Shown: positions 15,723 through 25,485, numbered from the stretch's first letter. The stretch is 64,000 nt of DNA from Gemmatimonadota bacterium (GCA_009841115.1 VXML01000062.1:64030-128029); one strand, 5' to 3'. The notes: generated by a model not told the origin, from the letters alone. Numbers and translations are program-made.

Positions 15723-17165
15723 TTACGGTTGATTCCGGCTGGCTACGTATTGAGATAGGAGAGCAAGGTTGTGGTTGAAGGTGCGGCAGGAGATGACTTG
15801 GGCGACGATGGGAGCATGGCGGTCTTCGGGATTTCTCAGGCGGCCTTCTTCTATCCAGCGGCCCTCTGCGTCGAGGGCGTCGATAATGGCTTGGATCCGT
15901 TCCGCAGCGACCGGGCGCACTTGGGCGCGTGCGGCTAGGATCGCCTCGCGGCCTTCGGCGAGGATGCGCTGGTACAGGCTTTCAATGCGATCCGTGCGGT
16001 TGCCCACTTTAAAGGCATAGTGCGTCGGTAGGTCTGCATCGCTGTAGGTGAGCGCGTATTCTCTGGTAAAGTAGAGCGGTCGGTTGGTCTGCAATTCGTA
16101 GAACCGAGCCATGCGCCCATCGGGCAATTGCGCTGCTTTAGCCCAAGCTAAGGCGCGGGGAATAGGTTCGAGAAAGCGCGGCTCGCCGTATGCGAGATAG
16201 AGTTCCAACAGGATTTGCATCACGCCAAAACTCTCGCCGCCGGTGATGGCGGGTGGTTCAAATCTGCGCGCCCAAGCTGGCTCCATCGCCAAGTTGTACT
16301 GCTGTGCCCAAGCTGGTTGCGGATCGGGCATCTGGGCTAGGATGATGAAGTCGCCGCCTCGTTCGGCTGCGTGGTGCCAGCGCTCGTCGCCGTAGATTTT
16401 GTGCGCTTCGATCATGGTTTCGATGACGTCGGCGATGGCGTTGTCGTTAAAGGTGTAGTACGCGAGGTAGCGCTGTTTGGGATACTGGCGGGGCCAAGTC
16501 GCCGGATAGCGCGCCTTCTGGACGGGAAATTGGCTGGGATCGGCCCATTCGCTGTAGCGCTGGGGCCAAGCGCCGTTGGGGTATTGGGCTTTGAGCAGGG
16601 ATTCCAGTCCATAGAGGACGGCGCGGTGTATATCAGCATCGGCAAAGTCGAGGTGCTGATCGACCTGCATGAGCAGGCGCAGAGCGCTTTGCGTATTGTC
16701 GTCGTCGAGGGTGGTGCGATTGCGGCGTTTGCCAGTCGTGCGGTCGCCCTGTTCGACATCGCGCCGGTAGTGCCATTTTTTGCTCTGCTCAGGATCAAAG
16801 TCGATCCGGTAATCCCAACCGCCCGAAGATAGTTGTCCCCAGACGAGGGCTTGCGCCGCCTCGACTGCGCCGTTGAGGAAGAGGGTGTCGCCAGTGGCGT
16901 CGTAGGCTTGGAGGAGAGCCATGCCAACCGACGGGGTGCCTGGGGGCTGGACCCAGATGGTGGTCGGCGATGCGATGCCTTCGCCTTCGCGGCGGGTAAA
17001 GTCGCTTTGATAGAGCCAGAGATAGCCGCCGTTGGTGGCCACTTGGTCGCGAAAATAGCGCGTCGCTTGGACCATGGTCTCCACGGCGGCTCGGTGCAAA
17101 ACTTCGTCGCTGTGGAGTGGTGTACTGCATAACAATAGGAGGAATAGCGAGGCGATTTTGTGCAT
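15723..17165 (-). CDS. Secreted pectate lyase-family protein (PL10-like)
   Basis: 480 residues with a Sec signal (ASLFLLLLCSTPLHS). The chain is helical, as in alpha/alpha-barrel pectate lyases. TIWVQPPGTPSVGMALLQAYDATGD and LSSGGWDYRIDFDP recur in proteins annotated as pectate lyase. A DDDNTQSALRLL turn and YPNGAWPQRYSEW give the acidic calcium site and the GxWPQxY signature of PL10-type enzymes. The C-terminal third (about 330-480) is a helical extension. It would cleave polygalacturonate outside the cytoplasm, which fits the PL22-like enzyme and uronate genes at 52-59 kb. It is transcribed toward the Cache array and is separated from Cache gene 5 by 347 AT-rich bases. Confidence 0.8.
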   Translation of the reverse strand: MHKIASLFLLLLCSTPLHSDEVLHRAAVETMVQATRYFRDQVATNGGYLWLYQSDFTRREGEGIASPTTIWVQPPGTPSVGMALLQAYDATGDTLFLNGAVEAAQALVWGQLSSGGWDYRIDFDPEQSKKWHYRRDVEQGDRTTGKRRNRTTLDDDNTQSALRLLMQVDQHLDFADADIHRAVLYGLESLLKAQYPNGAWPQRYSEWADPSQFPVQKARYPATWPRQYPKQRYLAYYTFNDNAIADVIETMIEAHKIYGDERWHHAAERGGDFIILAQMPDPQPAWAQQYNLAMEPAWARRFEPPAITGGESFGVMQILLELYLAYGEPRFLEPIPRALAWAKAAQLPDGRMARFYELQTNRPLYFTREYALTYSDADLPTHYAFKVGNRTDRIESLYQRILAEGREAILAARAQVRPVAAERIQAIIDALDAEGRWIEEGRLRNPEDRHAPIVAQVISCRTFNHNLALLSQYVASRNQP

Positions 17166-17316
17166 CCCATTACCTATGCGGTTTGTCAGTTTGATATATC
17201 TAAATTATCAAAAAAACTTCCAGTGGTTAAAATTCGTTGACAAGTTAATGAGGCCAAACGTAGCTTAACCCCGACAACAGGGCCAACCTTCCCATCCGCC
17301 GAAAGAGGGGTGCAAA

Positions 17317-18495
17317 ATGACTACCGATCAATCTCCGGTACAGGAGACCTACCGCGCCACAGCTTTTGCCGACTCCAAGCCCGAACTCGCCGCTCCCGGG
17401 GCCACGCCCGAGCGGTTGGAACACTTGCGGGAGCATGGTTTCGTCATCATCACCGACTTTGTCGATAACCCGTGGATCCCCGTGCTCCGCGAGGCCGGTC
17501 GCCGCGTCACCGAAGCGTGCGCGCCCGAGCATGGCTACAGCAAGATCGACTGCTCAAAGGGCTACGTGCATCGCGCCGGCGGCAATGAGCCGTGGGCGAT
17601 TCGGGGTCTCGTTCATCCCGCCTTTGAGGAGCCTTGCTTTGCCGAGTTCCACGGCTCGGACGATTTCCTGAATTTCGTCGCCTCGTGGTGCGACGGGCTT
17701 GGACCTGAAGATATGTCGCTGAGTGGTCTGTTGTTGTGGTGCAATCCCCGGCACCACGAGAATGGGCCTAGTTGGCACCGCGACGTGACGTGGTGGGGCG
17801 AGGGCAAGCCCTATTTTTCGCAGCGAGACAACCGAGGGGAAAGCCCGGAGGATTATTCCGAGGAAGTCGAAAAAGTCCGCTGGGCTGAAATCCGCGCCAA
17901 CAACGCCAAGTCGCTCGCTAATCGGAACGGCGTGAGCATGTTCTTGGCGCTGGTGGACGACGAGTGCCACGAACTCATCCCCGGCAGTCACGAACGCTGG
18001 CGCACGCCTTTTGAGCACGATGTACTCTTGCCGCAATCCATGAAGGACCAAGGGGTGCCGCACACGCCTAGTTGGAACAGGAAAGATCCATTGCCGGGCC
18101 AAGTGGCGATCCGCCTCAAGCCCGGGGAAGCTCTCATCCGCAATGGGGTCACGATCCACACCGGGCACACCGTCCCCGAGCGCGAGCGCAATACCTTGTC
18201 CATCGGCTGGTCGAAGTGGTCGGGTCCGTTTACCGGAGAGCCGGCGGTGGCGGACGCGCGCAGTGCGTGGCAGCTCGATCCTGCAGTGCGCGAAGCGTTG
18301 CCGTACGATTGGATGCAGACCGCGTGGGACCGTTGGGCCGAGACCCAGAAGTTAGGGAATACCCTCGAAGACCGGTACGCGGGGTTTGATATCCAGCGCA
18401 TTAAAGCGGGGGAAGTCGTGGGGTGGCGCAGCGAGCTGGAGCGCCAAGCGGCTGCCGCTGGCGAGGCGTGGGAGCGGTTTCAGACCGTGGCGTGA
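17317..18495 (+). CDS. Phytanoyl-CoA dioxygenase (PhyH) family oxygenase, complete iron site
   Basis: 392 residues. SWHRDVTWWG holds the facial-triad His154-x-Asp156, IRNGVTIHTGHTVPERERNT holds the distal His (281 or 284) and the Arg that would bind 2-oxoglutarate, and HELIPGSHERW is the usual PhyH loop. These are cytoplasmic non-heme iron, 2-oxoglutarate-dependent hydroxylases of small molecules. The substrate is unknown. It is divergent from the pectate lyase and convergent with the second PhyH gene at 18512. Confidence 0.88.
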   Translation: MTTDQSPVQETYRATAFADSKPELAAPGATPERLEHLREHGFVIITDFVDNPWIPVLREAGRRVTEACAPEHGYSKIDCSKGYVHRAGGNEPWAIRGLVHPAFEEPCFAEFHGSDDFLNFVASWCDGLGPEDMSLSGLLLWCNPRHHENGPSWHRDVTWWGEGKPYFSQRDNRGESPEDYSEEVEKVRWAEIRANNAKSLANRNGVSMFLALVDDECHELIPGSHERWRTPFEHDVLLPQSMKDQGVPHTPSWNRKDPLPGQVAIRLKPGEALIRNGVTIHTGHTVPERERNTLSIGWSKWSGPFTGEPAVADARSAWQLDPAVREALPYDWMQTAWDRWAETQKLGNTLEDRYAGFDIQRIKAGEVVGWRSELERQAAAAGEAWERFQTVA

Positions 18496-18511
18496 GGCGC
18501 GATCCGACGGA

Positions 18512-19336
18512 CTATTGAGAAGCGGCCTCGGCTAGTTGCGTCTTGCGCTCGACGAACGCCTGCGGTGGGGGCGTGAGGATTGCGCGTTTGCGTTCGTCGA
18601 TTCCTGCCCATTGGTCGGCGTCCGTTGGGCTGAAAAAATTATCCGGCCCGGAATAGGCTTCCCCGCGCTCCGTGTATTTGTAAAAGAGCGTGGTCCGCGT
18701 GCTCGGTGCCGTCCACGGTAGCGTGACGTGAAAAAGGGCCTCGGTGAAGATAATAGCCGTGCCTGCGCGGGCCGGCACGCGCGTGACCATGGGATGCACG
18801 CCTTTGGACAAATCAACCCACGCTTCTGGGACGGGATAATGTCCCTTGTGCGATCCTGCCAAACAGCCGAATCCACCCCCGTTGCAAACGGTATCCTCCA
18901 GTTCGTACGCCACGGTGACCAGACCGTTGGAGAACATCCCGCTTGCGGGGTCACGCGCGAAGTAATGCGTGACTAGCTCATGCGGCCGATTGGGATCTAG
19001 CAAGCGGCCGTTGCCGCCGTGGATAGTGCCTCCGGCGAGATTTTTGTTGAAGGTGCCGTGCGTGTGCACGTTGATATGGTCGATGCGGAAGGGCGGGAAC
19101 TCTACGAGGCGTTGGCCGCCGTAGATCTCTGCTAGGATTTCCGAAATCACCGGCACGTCTAGTAAATCGACGAAAGCCTGCGACCAGAAGCCGCCGCGAT
19201 CCGCGTGCTGCGAGTGGAGCTCTGGGCCTTTTGCATCGACGGTGGCCTTGAGGTCCGCAACCTGCTCGGGGGTGATTGCATCCTCCACCGTGAGGAAGCC
19301 CCACGTGTCAAAAGCGAAGCGCTGTTCCTCATCCAT
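18512..19336 (-). CDS. PhyH-family protein with HXG in place of the HXD iron motif
   Basis: 274 residues with a PhyH fold pattern: WGFLTVEDAITPEQV at the start, FGCLAGSHKGHYPVP in the middle, and a late LFHVTLPWTAPSTRTTLFY with distal His203 and Arg214. The proximal motif reads GGTIHGGNG, so the position of the metal-binding Asp is Gly108 (His106-Gly107-Gly108). In SyrB2-type halogenases the same replacement opens a chloride site, but many uncharacterised PhyH proteins also carry HGG, so this alone does not prove halogenation. The gene starts 14 bp after the end of the large secreted protein at 19351 and is probably in its operon. Confidence 0.82.
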   Translation of the reverse strand: MDEEQRFAFDTWGFLTVEDAITPEQVADLKATVDAKGPELHSQHADRGGFWSQAFVDLLDVPVISEILAEIYGGQRLVEFPPFRIDHINVHTHGTFNKNLAGGTIHGGNGRLLDPNRPHELVTHYFARDPASGMFSNGLVTVAYELEDTVCNGGGFGCLAGSHKGHYPVPEAWVDLSKGVHPMVTRVPARAGTAIIFTEALFHVTLPWTAPSTRTTLFYKYTERGEAYSGPDNFFSPTDADQWAGIDERKRAILTPPPQAFVERKTQLAEAASQ

Positions 19337-19350
19337 TTTGGATCGACTCT

Positions 19351-21963
19351 TCAGTACGCGACGGCAATGGTTTTCAGGACCTGTTCGCCATCGATGCCAG
19401 CACCCTCGGTGTCGGTGTCGATCCGCAAGCGAGCGTAATACACTCCGGGCGGCACCAAGGCTCCTGCGTCATCCCTGCCATCCCAGCCGATGGCGTAGGA
19501 GCCGGTGCTCAAATCCCGCTGTTCCACTAACCGACGCACTCGACGGCCCGCCAAATCGAAAATTTCCACTTCCGCCGGGCTATCGTCACCTACTCGCACC
19601 ACCTTGAAGGCGAACTGAGCTTGGTCGTTGATGCCGTCGCCGTTGGGCGTAAAGGCGCGAGGTATCACTTCCGCCTCTGTTAGCAGCGAGGTACTCTGCA
19701 CCGCACCGACTAGGGTCGTAGTGTTGCTCTCGATCTCGGCCAGTGCGTTGCCGGCATCGACGCGCTGCCAGTTGTCCGTGCCGGCGTCGCTATTTTTTAA
19801 GAGCGCCCGCATCACCGCACCCGTCGAAAACAACGCCGTTGCGAAATCGAGCCGCAGCACTTCTACGCCTGAGCGAGGGTCCACCGGCGGGAAGGCCAAT
19901 TGCAGACTGTCCGCGCGCGTCTGCATCACCTCCACATCGGGTATAGTTAGACTGGACAAGTCGGCGCTGGGTCCGAAGGCGTCCTCGGCACCGGCATATA
20001 GGCCCACAAAGCGCAGTGGCATATCGGACGGTGCCACCAACAGCAACTGGTCGAAGCCTGGATCTCGGCTTCCGAAGTCTGGACGCACATAGAACGAAAA
20101 TAATTGCTCCTTACCCAGTTGGTCCACCTGAAACGGCGAGATTTCGCCAGTGATGCTCTGTGCCACGGGATTGCTAAAGTTGAGCCGAATCGAGCGCAAG
20201 GTCGGACTGACCTCAGGATCGTTCGACAGCAAGGTCGCCCGCAAAGTCAGAAACTCGCGCGGACTGGGCGAAGTCACCGGCGAACCGGTCGGATCTTCGT
20301 ACGGCTGGCTCCACGGCTCCCAGTCGGAACCGGCGGTTTCTTCGGCGACGATTTCGCCGCGGAAGATCGACAGCAGCTTGTCGTAGTCTTCCTTGGATAC
20401 TTCTGTGCCATCTTTTTTGAAGTAATGCAGGGTTTCACTCAACTCGTTGCCAGTACGGGTCTGGATCAGCACGCTCGTGCCGGGCGGCGTGTCGGCATCC
20501 CACTCGACGGAGAGCAGGTTGCGGCTGCCTCCCAAACGGATCAGATCGGAGGTCAGCGTTACTTCGGGCAGGAAACCTCGCCCGTATAGCTGTAGCTCTG
20601 CTGGCTGCCCAGTGGCTCCGCCTTTGCCCGTAGAACTGGTGCTTTCGAATTGCTTCCAGACAAAGCGAAAGAAACGGGCTTTGAGCCGCGCGAAATTGTT
20701 GCCTTCGTAAAAGCCGAAGCCCAAGGCCGAAATCCCACCGCCGCCGCGCTGCTCGCGATCGACCGCGGTATTCCACTTGATGCTGCCGTCGGCGGCCAGC
20801 GTGCCGTCCGAAAAATCCAGCCGGTAATTGGAAAACCTAGACCCGCCGTAGGCCATCCTGAAGGCGTCGATCCAGTAAAAGGCACCCAAATCGAAAAGTA
20901 CCTGCCCTTCGGGCGACTTGAGCGATCCCCGACCGTAGGTGTAGATGAACTGCACTTTGCTTTCGATCTGCCCGTCAATCAAGCTATTGATCGATGCCGT
21001 CTGGGAAGCCGTGCCAAAACCGCCCCTGTCCAACGCTCCGGTGAGGATCTCGTCGCCTTCTGCCCACACTTCCAACTCGGCCAGCCGTGGACGCTCGATC
21101 CGGTAATAGCGCACCGATCCTTGTTGTCCCTCAAGTTGGCGGTGTACCTCTTGGGGCACTAGGGTCTCGCGCCCGTTCGCATGGAGCTTAAAGTAATCGA
21201 CCTCGCCCCGCTCGTCGGCCGCGAGCTGATCGTATTCGGTCTGAGTGACTTCACGACCCCGGCCAAAATTGCTGCCAGTTACTACCACCTGCACAAAGCG
21301 AATGCCGACCCCCTCGAACTCGCGCTCCAATTTCAGGTCAATCTCAAAGAGCCGCTGTTCCTTGTTGGGCTTGAGGGTCCGCCACATGGTGGTGTATTCG
21401 AGAGAAGGCCCTCGGCCACCCGTGGGCTTGTTGCCTTGGGACACCAGCACGTCGAATTGCAGGAAGGGATCGCCCAATGCCTCGTCGACGAACTTCAGCA
21501 CGATGCTCTTGGCAATTACTAGCCGCCCCAGATCGACGGTAAACCACCACTGGTCGGCCAGTTCGCCCTCGCCGGTGGGTGGGTCGGGCTGCCAGTACGT
21601 TCCCAAGTCGCCGTCGAAAAGGTTGACCACGTCCGCCCGATTGCCAGCGGTTCCAGCTTGGATGCCGTCTAGGACGGTAATTTCTTCGGGAGCCTTTTTT
21701 ATTCCGGCGGGTGGGCGGGCTTGCAGATAAGCGGCAATGTCCCGCACCGCGTTGATGTCGCGGTGCAACTGGTGCGGCGTCAAGGCACCACTGGACGAAA
21801 TTTCCACTACCCCTTGAGGAAAAGTCCAATTGCGCCAGTGCGCAGCGCTGTTGACCACTACTTGGTCGGACGTCACTCGGTGGCCCGCCCCCTGACCGTA
21901 CGCTGCCGTACCTAGAACCACCGACAAGACCGCCCAACTTATGCACTTCAGAATCCATTCCAT
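19351..21963 (-). CDS. Large secreted discoidin-like protein with FlgD-type C-terminal domain (pair A, long)
   Basis: About 870 residues. The ATG at 21963 (MEWILK) starts a Sec signal; a GTG at 21975 is an alternative. The N-terminal half has an F5/8-type C (discoidin) pattern: NLFDGDLGTYWQPDPP then WFTVDLGRLVIAKSIVLKF, a second round with SLIDGQIESKVQF and VLFDLGAFYWIDAFRM. The middle is beta-rich. The end, AFTPNGDGINDQAQFAFKV, VEIFDLAGRRVRRLVEQ, GWDGRDDAGALVPPGVYYARL, is a FlgD_Ig/gliding-type domain closing with IAVAY. It is a paralogue of the gene at 42950-45298 and follows its short partner by a 28-bp spacer. A role in binding carbohydrate or building the outer surface is inferred from the domains. 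Confidence 0.85.
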   Translation of the reverse strand: MEWILKCISWAVLSVVLGTAAYGQGAGHRVTSDQVVVNSAAHWRNWTFPQGVVEISSSGALTPHQLHRDINAVRDIAAYLQARPPAGIKKAPEEITVLDGIQAGTAGNRADVVNLFDGDLGTYWQPDPPTGEGELADQWWFTVDLGRLVIAKSIVLKFVDEALGDPFLQFDVLVSQGNKPTGGRGPSLEYTTMWRTLKPNKEQRLFEIDLKLEREFEGVGIRFVQVVVTGSNFGRGREVTQTEYDQLAADERGEVDYFKLHANGRETLVPQEVHRQLEGQQGSVRYYRIERPRLAELEVWAEGDEILTGALDRGGFGTASQTASINSLIDGQIESKVQFIYTYGRGSLKSPEGQVLFDLGAFYWIDAFRMAYGGSRFSNYRLDFSDGTLAADGSIKWNTAVDREQRGGGGISALGFGFYEGNNFARLKARFFRFVWKQFESTSSTGKGGATGQPAELQLYGRGFLPEVTLTSDLIRLGGSRNLLSVEWDADTPPGTSVLIQTRTGNELSETLHYFKKDGTEVSKEDYDKLLSIFRGEIVAEETAGSDWEPWSQPYEDPTGSPVTSPSPREFLTLRATLLSNDPEVSPTLRSIRLNFSNPVAQSITGEISPFQVDQLGKEQLFSFYVRPDFGSRDPGFDQLLLVAPSDMPLRFVGLYAGAEDAFGPSADLSSLTIPDVEVMQTRADSLQLAFPPVDPRSGVEVLRLDFATALFSTGAVMRALLKNSDAGTDNWQRVDAGNALAEIESNTTTLVGAVQSTSLLTEAEVIPRAFTPNGDGINDQAQFAFKVVRVGDDSPAEVEIFDLAGRRVRRLVEQRDLSTGSYAIGWDGRDDAGALVPPGVYYARLRIDTDTEGAGIDGEQVLKTIAVAY

Positions 21964-21991
21964 ATCTCGCACCACTCGATGAGTGTTCAGA

Positions 21992-23929
21992 TCAATAAAC
22001 TAGCGAAACCACTTGTTCTTCCGATTTTATCCCCTCGTCGCTGTTCACTTCTAAGCGTAGGATATAGAGACCCGGCGGCACTAACTTGGCTTGGGCGTCG
22101 CGGCCGTCCCAAGTTACTGCGAAACTGCCACTAGTCGCGGTGCCGCGGTATAGCTCACTGATGCGCCGCCCCGCAAGATCGTACAGATCAATAGCTACCG
22201 GTACAGCGCTCAGATTGAGCAATTCGTACTGCATTTTTAGCTGGTCGTTGACCCCGTCTCCATTCGGGGTGAATGACCGCGTGGTCAAACGCAGTGCATT
22301 GACCGCTTTTTTGTCGATGTCTATCAAACCGACGCGCAAGGTGTTGCTATCGACCAGTTGATCGGCATCTCCTGCCGTGACCTCCTGATGCACTTCGTGG
22401 GGCTGCTCGCTATCGAAAATTCGCGCTGCGAATACCGTGCCAAACTGGAAGACTTGAGCTTGGAAATCCACTTCCAGCAATTCGTTGGTGCGCTGCAGGT
22501 CCATGCGGGGAATTCGCAACTCAAATTCATTTTCTTCCACTCGGACCTCAGTGAAATCCACTGGCAAGCCTTCTAGGCGGACCTGATCAATGCTGGCGAC
22601 CCGAGCTGACGTTTGGATCTCAATGCTGTCAAAACCCAGATCAGTGCCGGTTAATCGCGGCAGGATCTTGTAGGTAAACTGCGTCACTGCACCCGCCGAC
22701 ACCTCCACTGGGACGATCTCGGCTAGGGCTTGGGATGCCACCGGCGGATTGGATATTTCAAATTGCAGGTAATGCAGCCACCCGCCCGCTTCTGCGGTAG
22801 AAGAGAACTGGGCGGCAAACTGGACGAATTGCCGCGGCTTGTTGCCGGCAAGGTCGCCGCGGCCGAGGACCAGATCGTACGGAGGGCTCCAAGTTTGCCA
22901 GTTTTCGGTGTCCGGCGTGATTCCGGCTCGCTCCCCTTTGTCCAGTTTGTTGTACGTGGACAAAACCAAGGCTTTGCCGTCGCTATAGCGCGTAGTCTCG
23001 TCGCCGCGGAAGGTTTTGCGCCAGTACGTGTTGGGATCGGAATCGTCGCCGCTGCGCATAGTCAGATCAATCGACGCGCCTTCGTCTTCCTGCGCGGACC
23101 AGTTGAGTCGGCCCAAGCTGACGGGTTGGCCTAGGTCGATCACATTGGAGACGTAGGTGGCATGTGGTGCAAAACCGGAGCCGTAAATTTCAAATTCGGC
23201 GATTTCCCAAGCCCCGCGGATGTTGGCCGGTGCTTCGAACAGGATGTTGCGGATGGGCCGATCAGGCATTTCGAGGACGATATCGGAGCGGGTGTTCTCG
23301 GTAGCGTTGAGGACGATTTCAAAGTCTTTCCGCGCGCCTGGCGGCCGCCTTGCCCACTTCTCGCCTACTAGGTATTCCCGGGTTCCGTCCTTGAGCGGGT
23401 CGCCGTCGTTGATGCCGACTATAAAGGTCTGAATAAAGCGATCTACAAGGTGCTTTTCGCGGGGATAGAAGCGCACCCGGTCGATGTTGAATAACCCGCC
23501 TAGATCGAATACCAGCACTTTGTTTTCTATCGCGCCGTAGTCTCCACCCCAATCGCCGTCGCCGAGAAAGTGGGTGGTGGGGTCGCCGTCGAACATCGGC
23601 GCGTCGCGGGCGGGAAAATCGGCCCAACCCACGATCGAGCGCAGCGTTTCGATCTTTCCGCCCCGTTCATCCAGTAATGGTGTCAGGTTGACTGCGGGGT
23701 CTAGTTGCTCGGGCGCGAGGGTTGTGCTGATCTCCGTCAGCAGAGTGCTGCCGTGCTGCTTGGCGTCGATATCGGCCCATTCCAGTTGGATGAAGTCGAA
23801 AGGCGCGTCGCGCTCGGGCGGCGGCAAGTCGGAGCCGCCGATGCGGTAGATGGTCAGCGCCTGGCTCACGTCGGTCAGAATGGTGCAAAATACCAAGGCT
23901 ATCAGCGGCAATACCAGACGTCGGCTCAT
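21992..23929 (-). CDS. Secreted discoidin-like protein with FlgD-type C-terminal domain (pair A, short)
   Basis: 645 residues with an N-terminal Sec signal (LVLPLIALVFCTILTDVSQA). A discoidin-type domain shows MFDGDPTTHFLGDGDWGG and LVFDLGGLFNIDRVRFYP; then WEIAEFEIYGSG, a strand-rich middle (WQTWSPPYDLVLG), and a C-terminal FTPNGDGVNDQLKMQYELL, IDLYDLAGRRISELY, TWDGRDAQAKLVPPGLYILRLEV unit ending VSLVY. It is a paralogue of 40927-42945 across its length (for example the NTYWRKTFRGDE and PNIYHEYTDRGGEE segments). It leads a likely three-gene operon with the long partner and the HXG PhyH gene. Confidence 0.85.
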   Translation of the reverse strand: MSRRLVLPLIALVFCTILTDVSQALTIYRIGGSDLPPPERDAPFDFIQLEWADIDAKQHGSTLLTEISTTLAPEQLDPAVNLTPLLDERGGKIETLRSIVGWADFPARDAPMFDGDPTTHFLGDGDWGGDYGAIENKVLVFDLGGLFNIDRVRFYPREKHLVDRFIQTFIVGINDGDPLKDGTREYLVGEKWARRPPGARKDFEIVLNATENTRSDIVLEMPDRPIRNILFEAPANIRGAWEIAEFEIYGSGFAPHATYVSNVIDLGQPVSLGRLNWSAQEDEGASIDLTMRSGDDSDPNTYWRKTFRGDETTRYSDGKALVLSTYNKLDKGERAGITPDTENWQTWSPPYDLVLGRGDLAGNKPRQFVQFAAQFSSTAEAGGWLHYLQFEISNPPVASQALAEIVPVEVSAGAVTQFTYKILPRLTGTDLGFDSIEIQTSARVASIDQVRLEGLPVDFTEVRVEENEFELRIPRMDLQRTNELLEVDFQAQVFQFGTVFAARIFDSEQPHEVHQEVTAGDADQLVDSNTLRVGLIDIDKKAVNALRLTTRSFTPNGDGVNDQLKMQYELLNLSAVPVAIDLYDLAGRRISELYRGTATSGSFAVTWDGRDAQAKLVPPGLYILRLEVNSDEGIKSEEQVVSLVY

Positions 23930-24074
23930 CTAAACGACCCCTTTCGGGCGGCGTGAATGATCTTTAACGGGCTTACTTATGGGATATATAGAAAAAGGGG
24001 GGTAAGGGCAACTGCTAACCGCATGTCTGCACATTGAGTTCGACGGCCACCGTGCAGCCGCATTGAGGCTCCCA

Positions 24075-25385
24075 TTAGTTACTTTGTCCTACGGGCAAAA
24101 TGCCGTACTGGCGTAGCGTATCCTCCAAGGTCGGCCGACGGAGGCGAATGCGATCGTCGCTCAGCAAATAAGAGAATACGTAGCCAAGCCCGAGCATTAG
24201 GATGCCGATTAGGAAGCAATAGATGAACGCTCGGTCGGGATATTGATCCTTGAGATACCCCACGTACAGCGGTCCGCAAATTCCCGCCGCCGCCCAAGCC
24301 GTCAAAATGGTGCCGTAGATCGTCGACATCTTTTGCGGGCCGAAAACATCGAGTACGAAAGAGGGCATGGTGGCAAAACCGCCGCCAAAGCACAAGAGGA
24401 CGTAACAAACGAGGACCGAAAAGACATAGGGATTGCGCTCGGTCATCAAAATGCCAAAGACGACCATCTGGCTGGCGAGCAGAATCCTGAAGACCCTGAC
24501 GCGCCCCAGCCGATCTGAGAGCAAGCCCCAAAACAGCCGGCCCACGCCATTGCACAGCGAACTGACGGCGATTAGCGTGGCTCCATACTCGGCCAGCATC
24601 GCTGGTTCTACGGTTGGATCGGCTAGGCCCCAGACTTCTTGGAGAAGTTCCGACTGAAAGCTGATGACGGAGATGCCAGCGGCGATATTGAAGAAGAAGA
24701 CGATCCACATGAGGGCGAACTCAGAGGAGCGCAGATACGGCGCAGCCGAGTCGGACTCGTCGGCGGGCGTTTGTTCGGTAACAGCTGCAGCGGCGGCCGG
24801 GGGATTGCTCAACAGCAAGCTGCAGGGGATTAGGACACAGGCGAAGATTACCCCGAGCCCGAAGAAGACATCGGCCAGATCGCCTGCTAGGTGGGATACG
24901 AGCAGAGGTGCCAAACCTTTGCTCAACAGAAAGGCGCCTACCCCGAATCCCATCACGACGATTCCGGTCGCCAAGCCCTTTTTGTCCGGGAACCACTTGG
25001 CGACCGTGGCCACGGGGGTGACGTAGCCCAGCCCGATCCCCGCGCCCCCGATGACGCCGTATCCCACGTAGAACAGCGCGAGCATGTCCCATTGCAACGC
25101 CAGACTCGCCAGCATGTAGCCGACCGAGAACATGACGCTGCCGGTCACGGCCAAGCGCCGCGGCCCGACCTTCGGCAGTAGCACGCCCGCCCAAGCCGCC
25201 GAAGTGCCCAGCGAAAGGATCGTCAGGCTGAAAGCCCAAGCCGTTTCCGTGAACGACCAACCCAATTGCCGCACCAAGAGCGTCTGGAAGAAACTCCACG
25301 CGTACACCGTCCCAAAACAGACCTGCAGGACCGTGCAAAACAGCGCCATAAGCGAGCGCGGAATTAGTACCCTTTGTCGTGCCAT
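24075..25385 (-). CDS. MFS transporter of the oxalate/formate antiporter (OFA) type
   Basis: 436 residues with about twelve membrane segments. CFGTVYAWSFFQTLLVRQLGWSFTETAWAFS and GGAGIGLGYVTPVATVAKWFPDKKGLATGIVVMGFGVGA are hallmarks of the OFA subfamily; a G-R-x-x-W-G-x-x-S-D-R-x-G-R loop (GRLFWGLLSDRLGR) is the MFS signature. Members exchange oxalate, formate or other carboxylates. The gene lies behind a HAMP sensor and a binding protein on the same strand. A perfect 8-bp inverted repeat (25399-25415) sits just upstream of its start and may be its operator. Confidence 0.88.
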   Translation of the reverse strand: MARQRVLIPRSLMALFCTVLQVCFGTVYAWSFFQTLLVRQLGWSFTETAWAFSLTILSLGTSAAWAGVLLPKVGPRRLAVTGSVMFSVGYMLASLALQWDMLALFYVGYGVIGGAGIGLGYVTPVATVAKWFPDKKGLATGIVVMGFGVGAFLLSKGLAPLLVSHLAGDLADVFFGLGVIFACVLIPCSLLLSNPPAAAAAVTEQTPADESDSAAPYLRSSEFALMWIVFFFNIAAGISVISFQSELLQEVWGLADPTVEPAMLAEYGATLIAVSSLCNGVGRLFWGLLSDRLGRVRVFRILLASQMVVFGILMTERNPYVFSVLVCYVLLCFGGGFATMPSFVLDVFGPQKMSTIYGTILTAWAAAGICGPLYVGYLKDQYPDRAFIYCFLIGILMLGLGYVFSYLLSDDRIRLRRPTLEDTLRQYGILPVGQSN

Positions 25386-25398
25386 TTTTTTTAGACCT

Positions 25399-25415
25399 CA
25401 ATCGCCAGGCGATTG
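25399..25415. promoter_or_regulatory. Inverted repeat upstream of the MFS gene
   Basis: CAATCGCC-A-GGCGATTG, a perfect 8-bp inverted repeat centred 22 bp upstream of the MFS start. This is operator-sized. No T run follows, so it is less likely to be a terminator. Confidence 0.4.
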
Positions 25416-25437
25416 CATCGAGCGACCTCACCCTACC

Positions 25438-25467
25438 TCTGCGCTAATCTGCGTTCATCTGCGGATA
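25438..25467. repeat. Short ATCTGCG repeat
   Basis: TAATCTGCGTTCATCTGCGG carries the unit ATCTGCG twice, 11 bases apart. Similar tracts are scattered between genes in many environmental genomes. Only this copy was noticed in the window. Confidence 0.35.
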
Positions 25468-25485
25468 CGTTATTGGGAATCGAAC

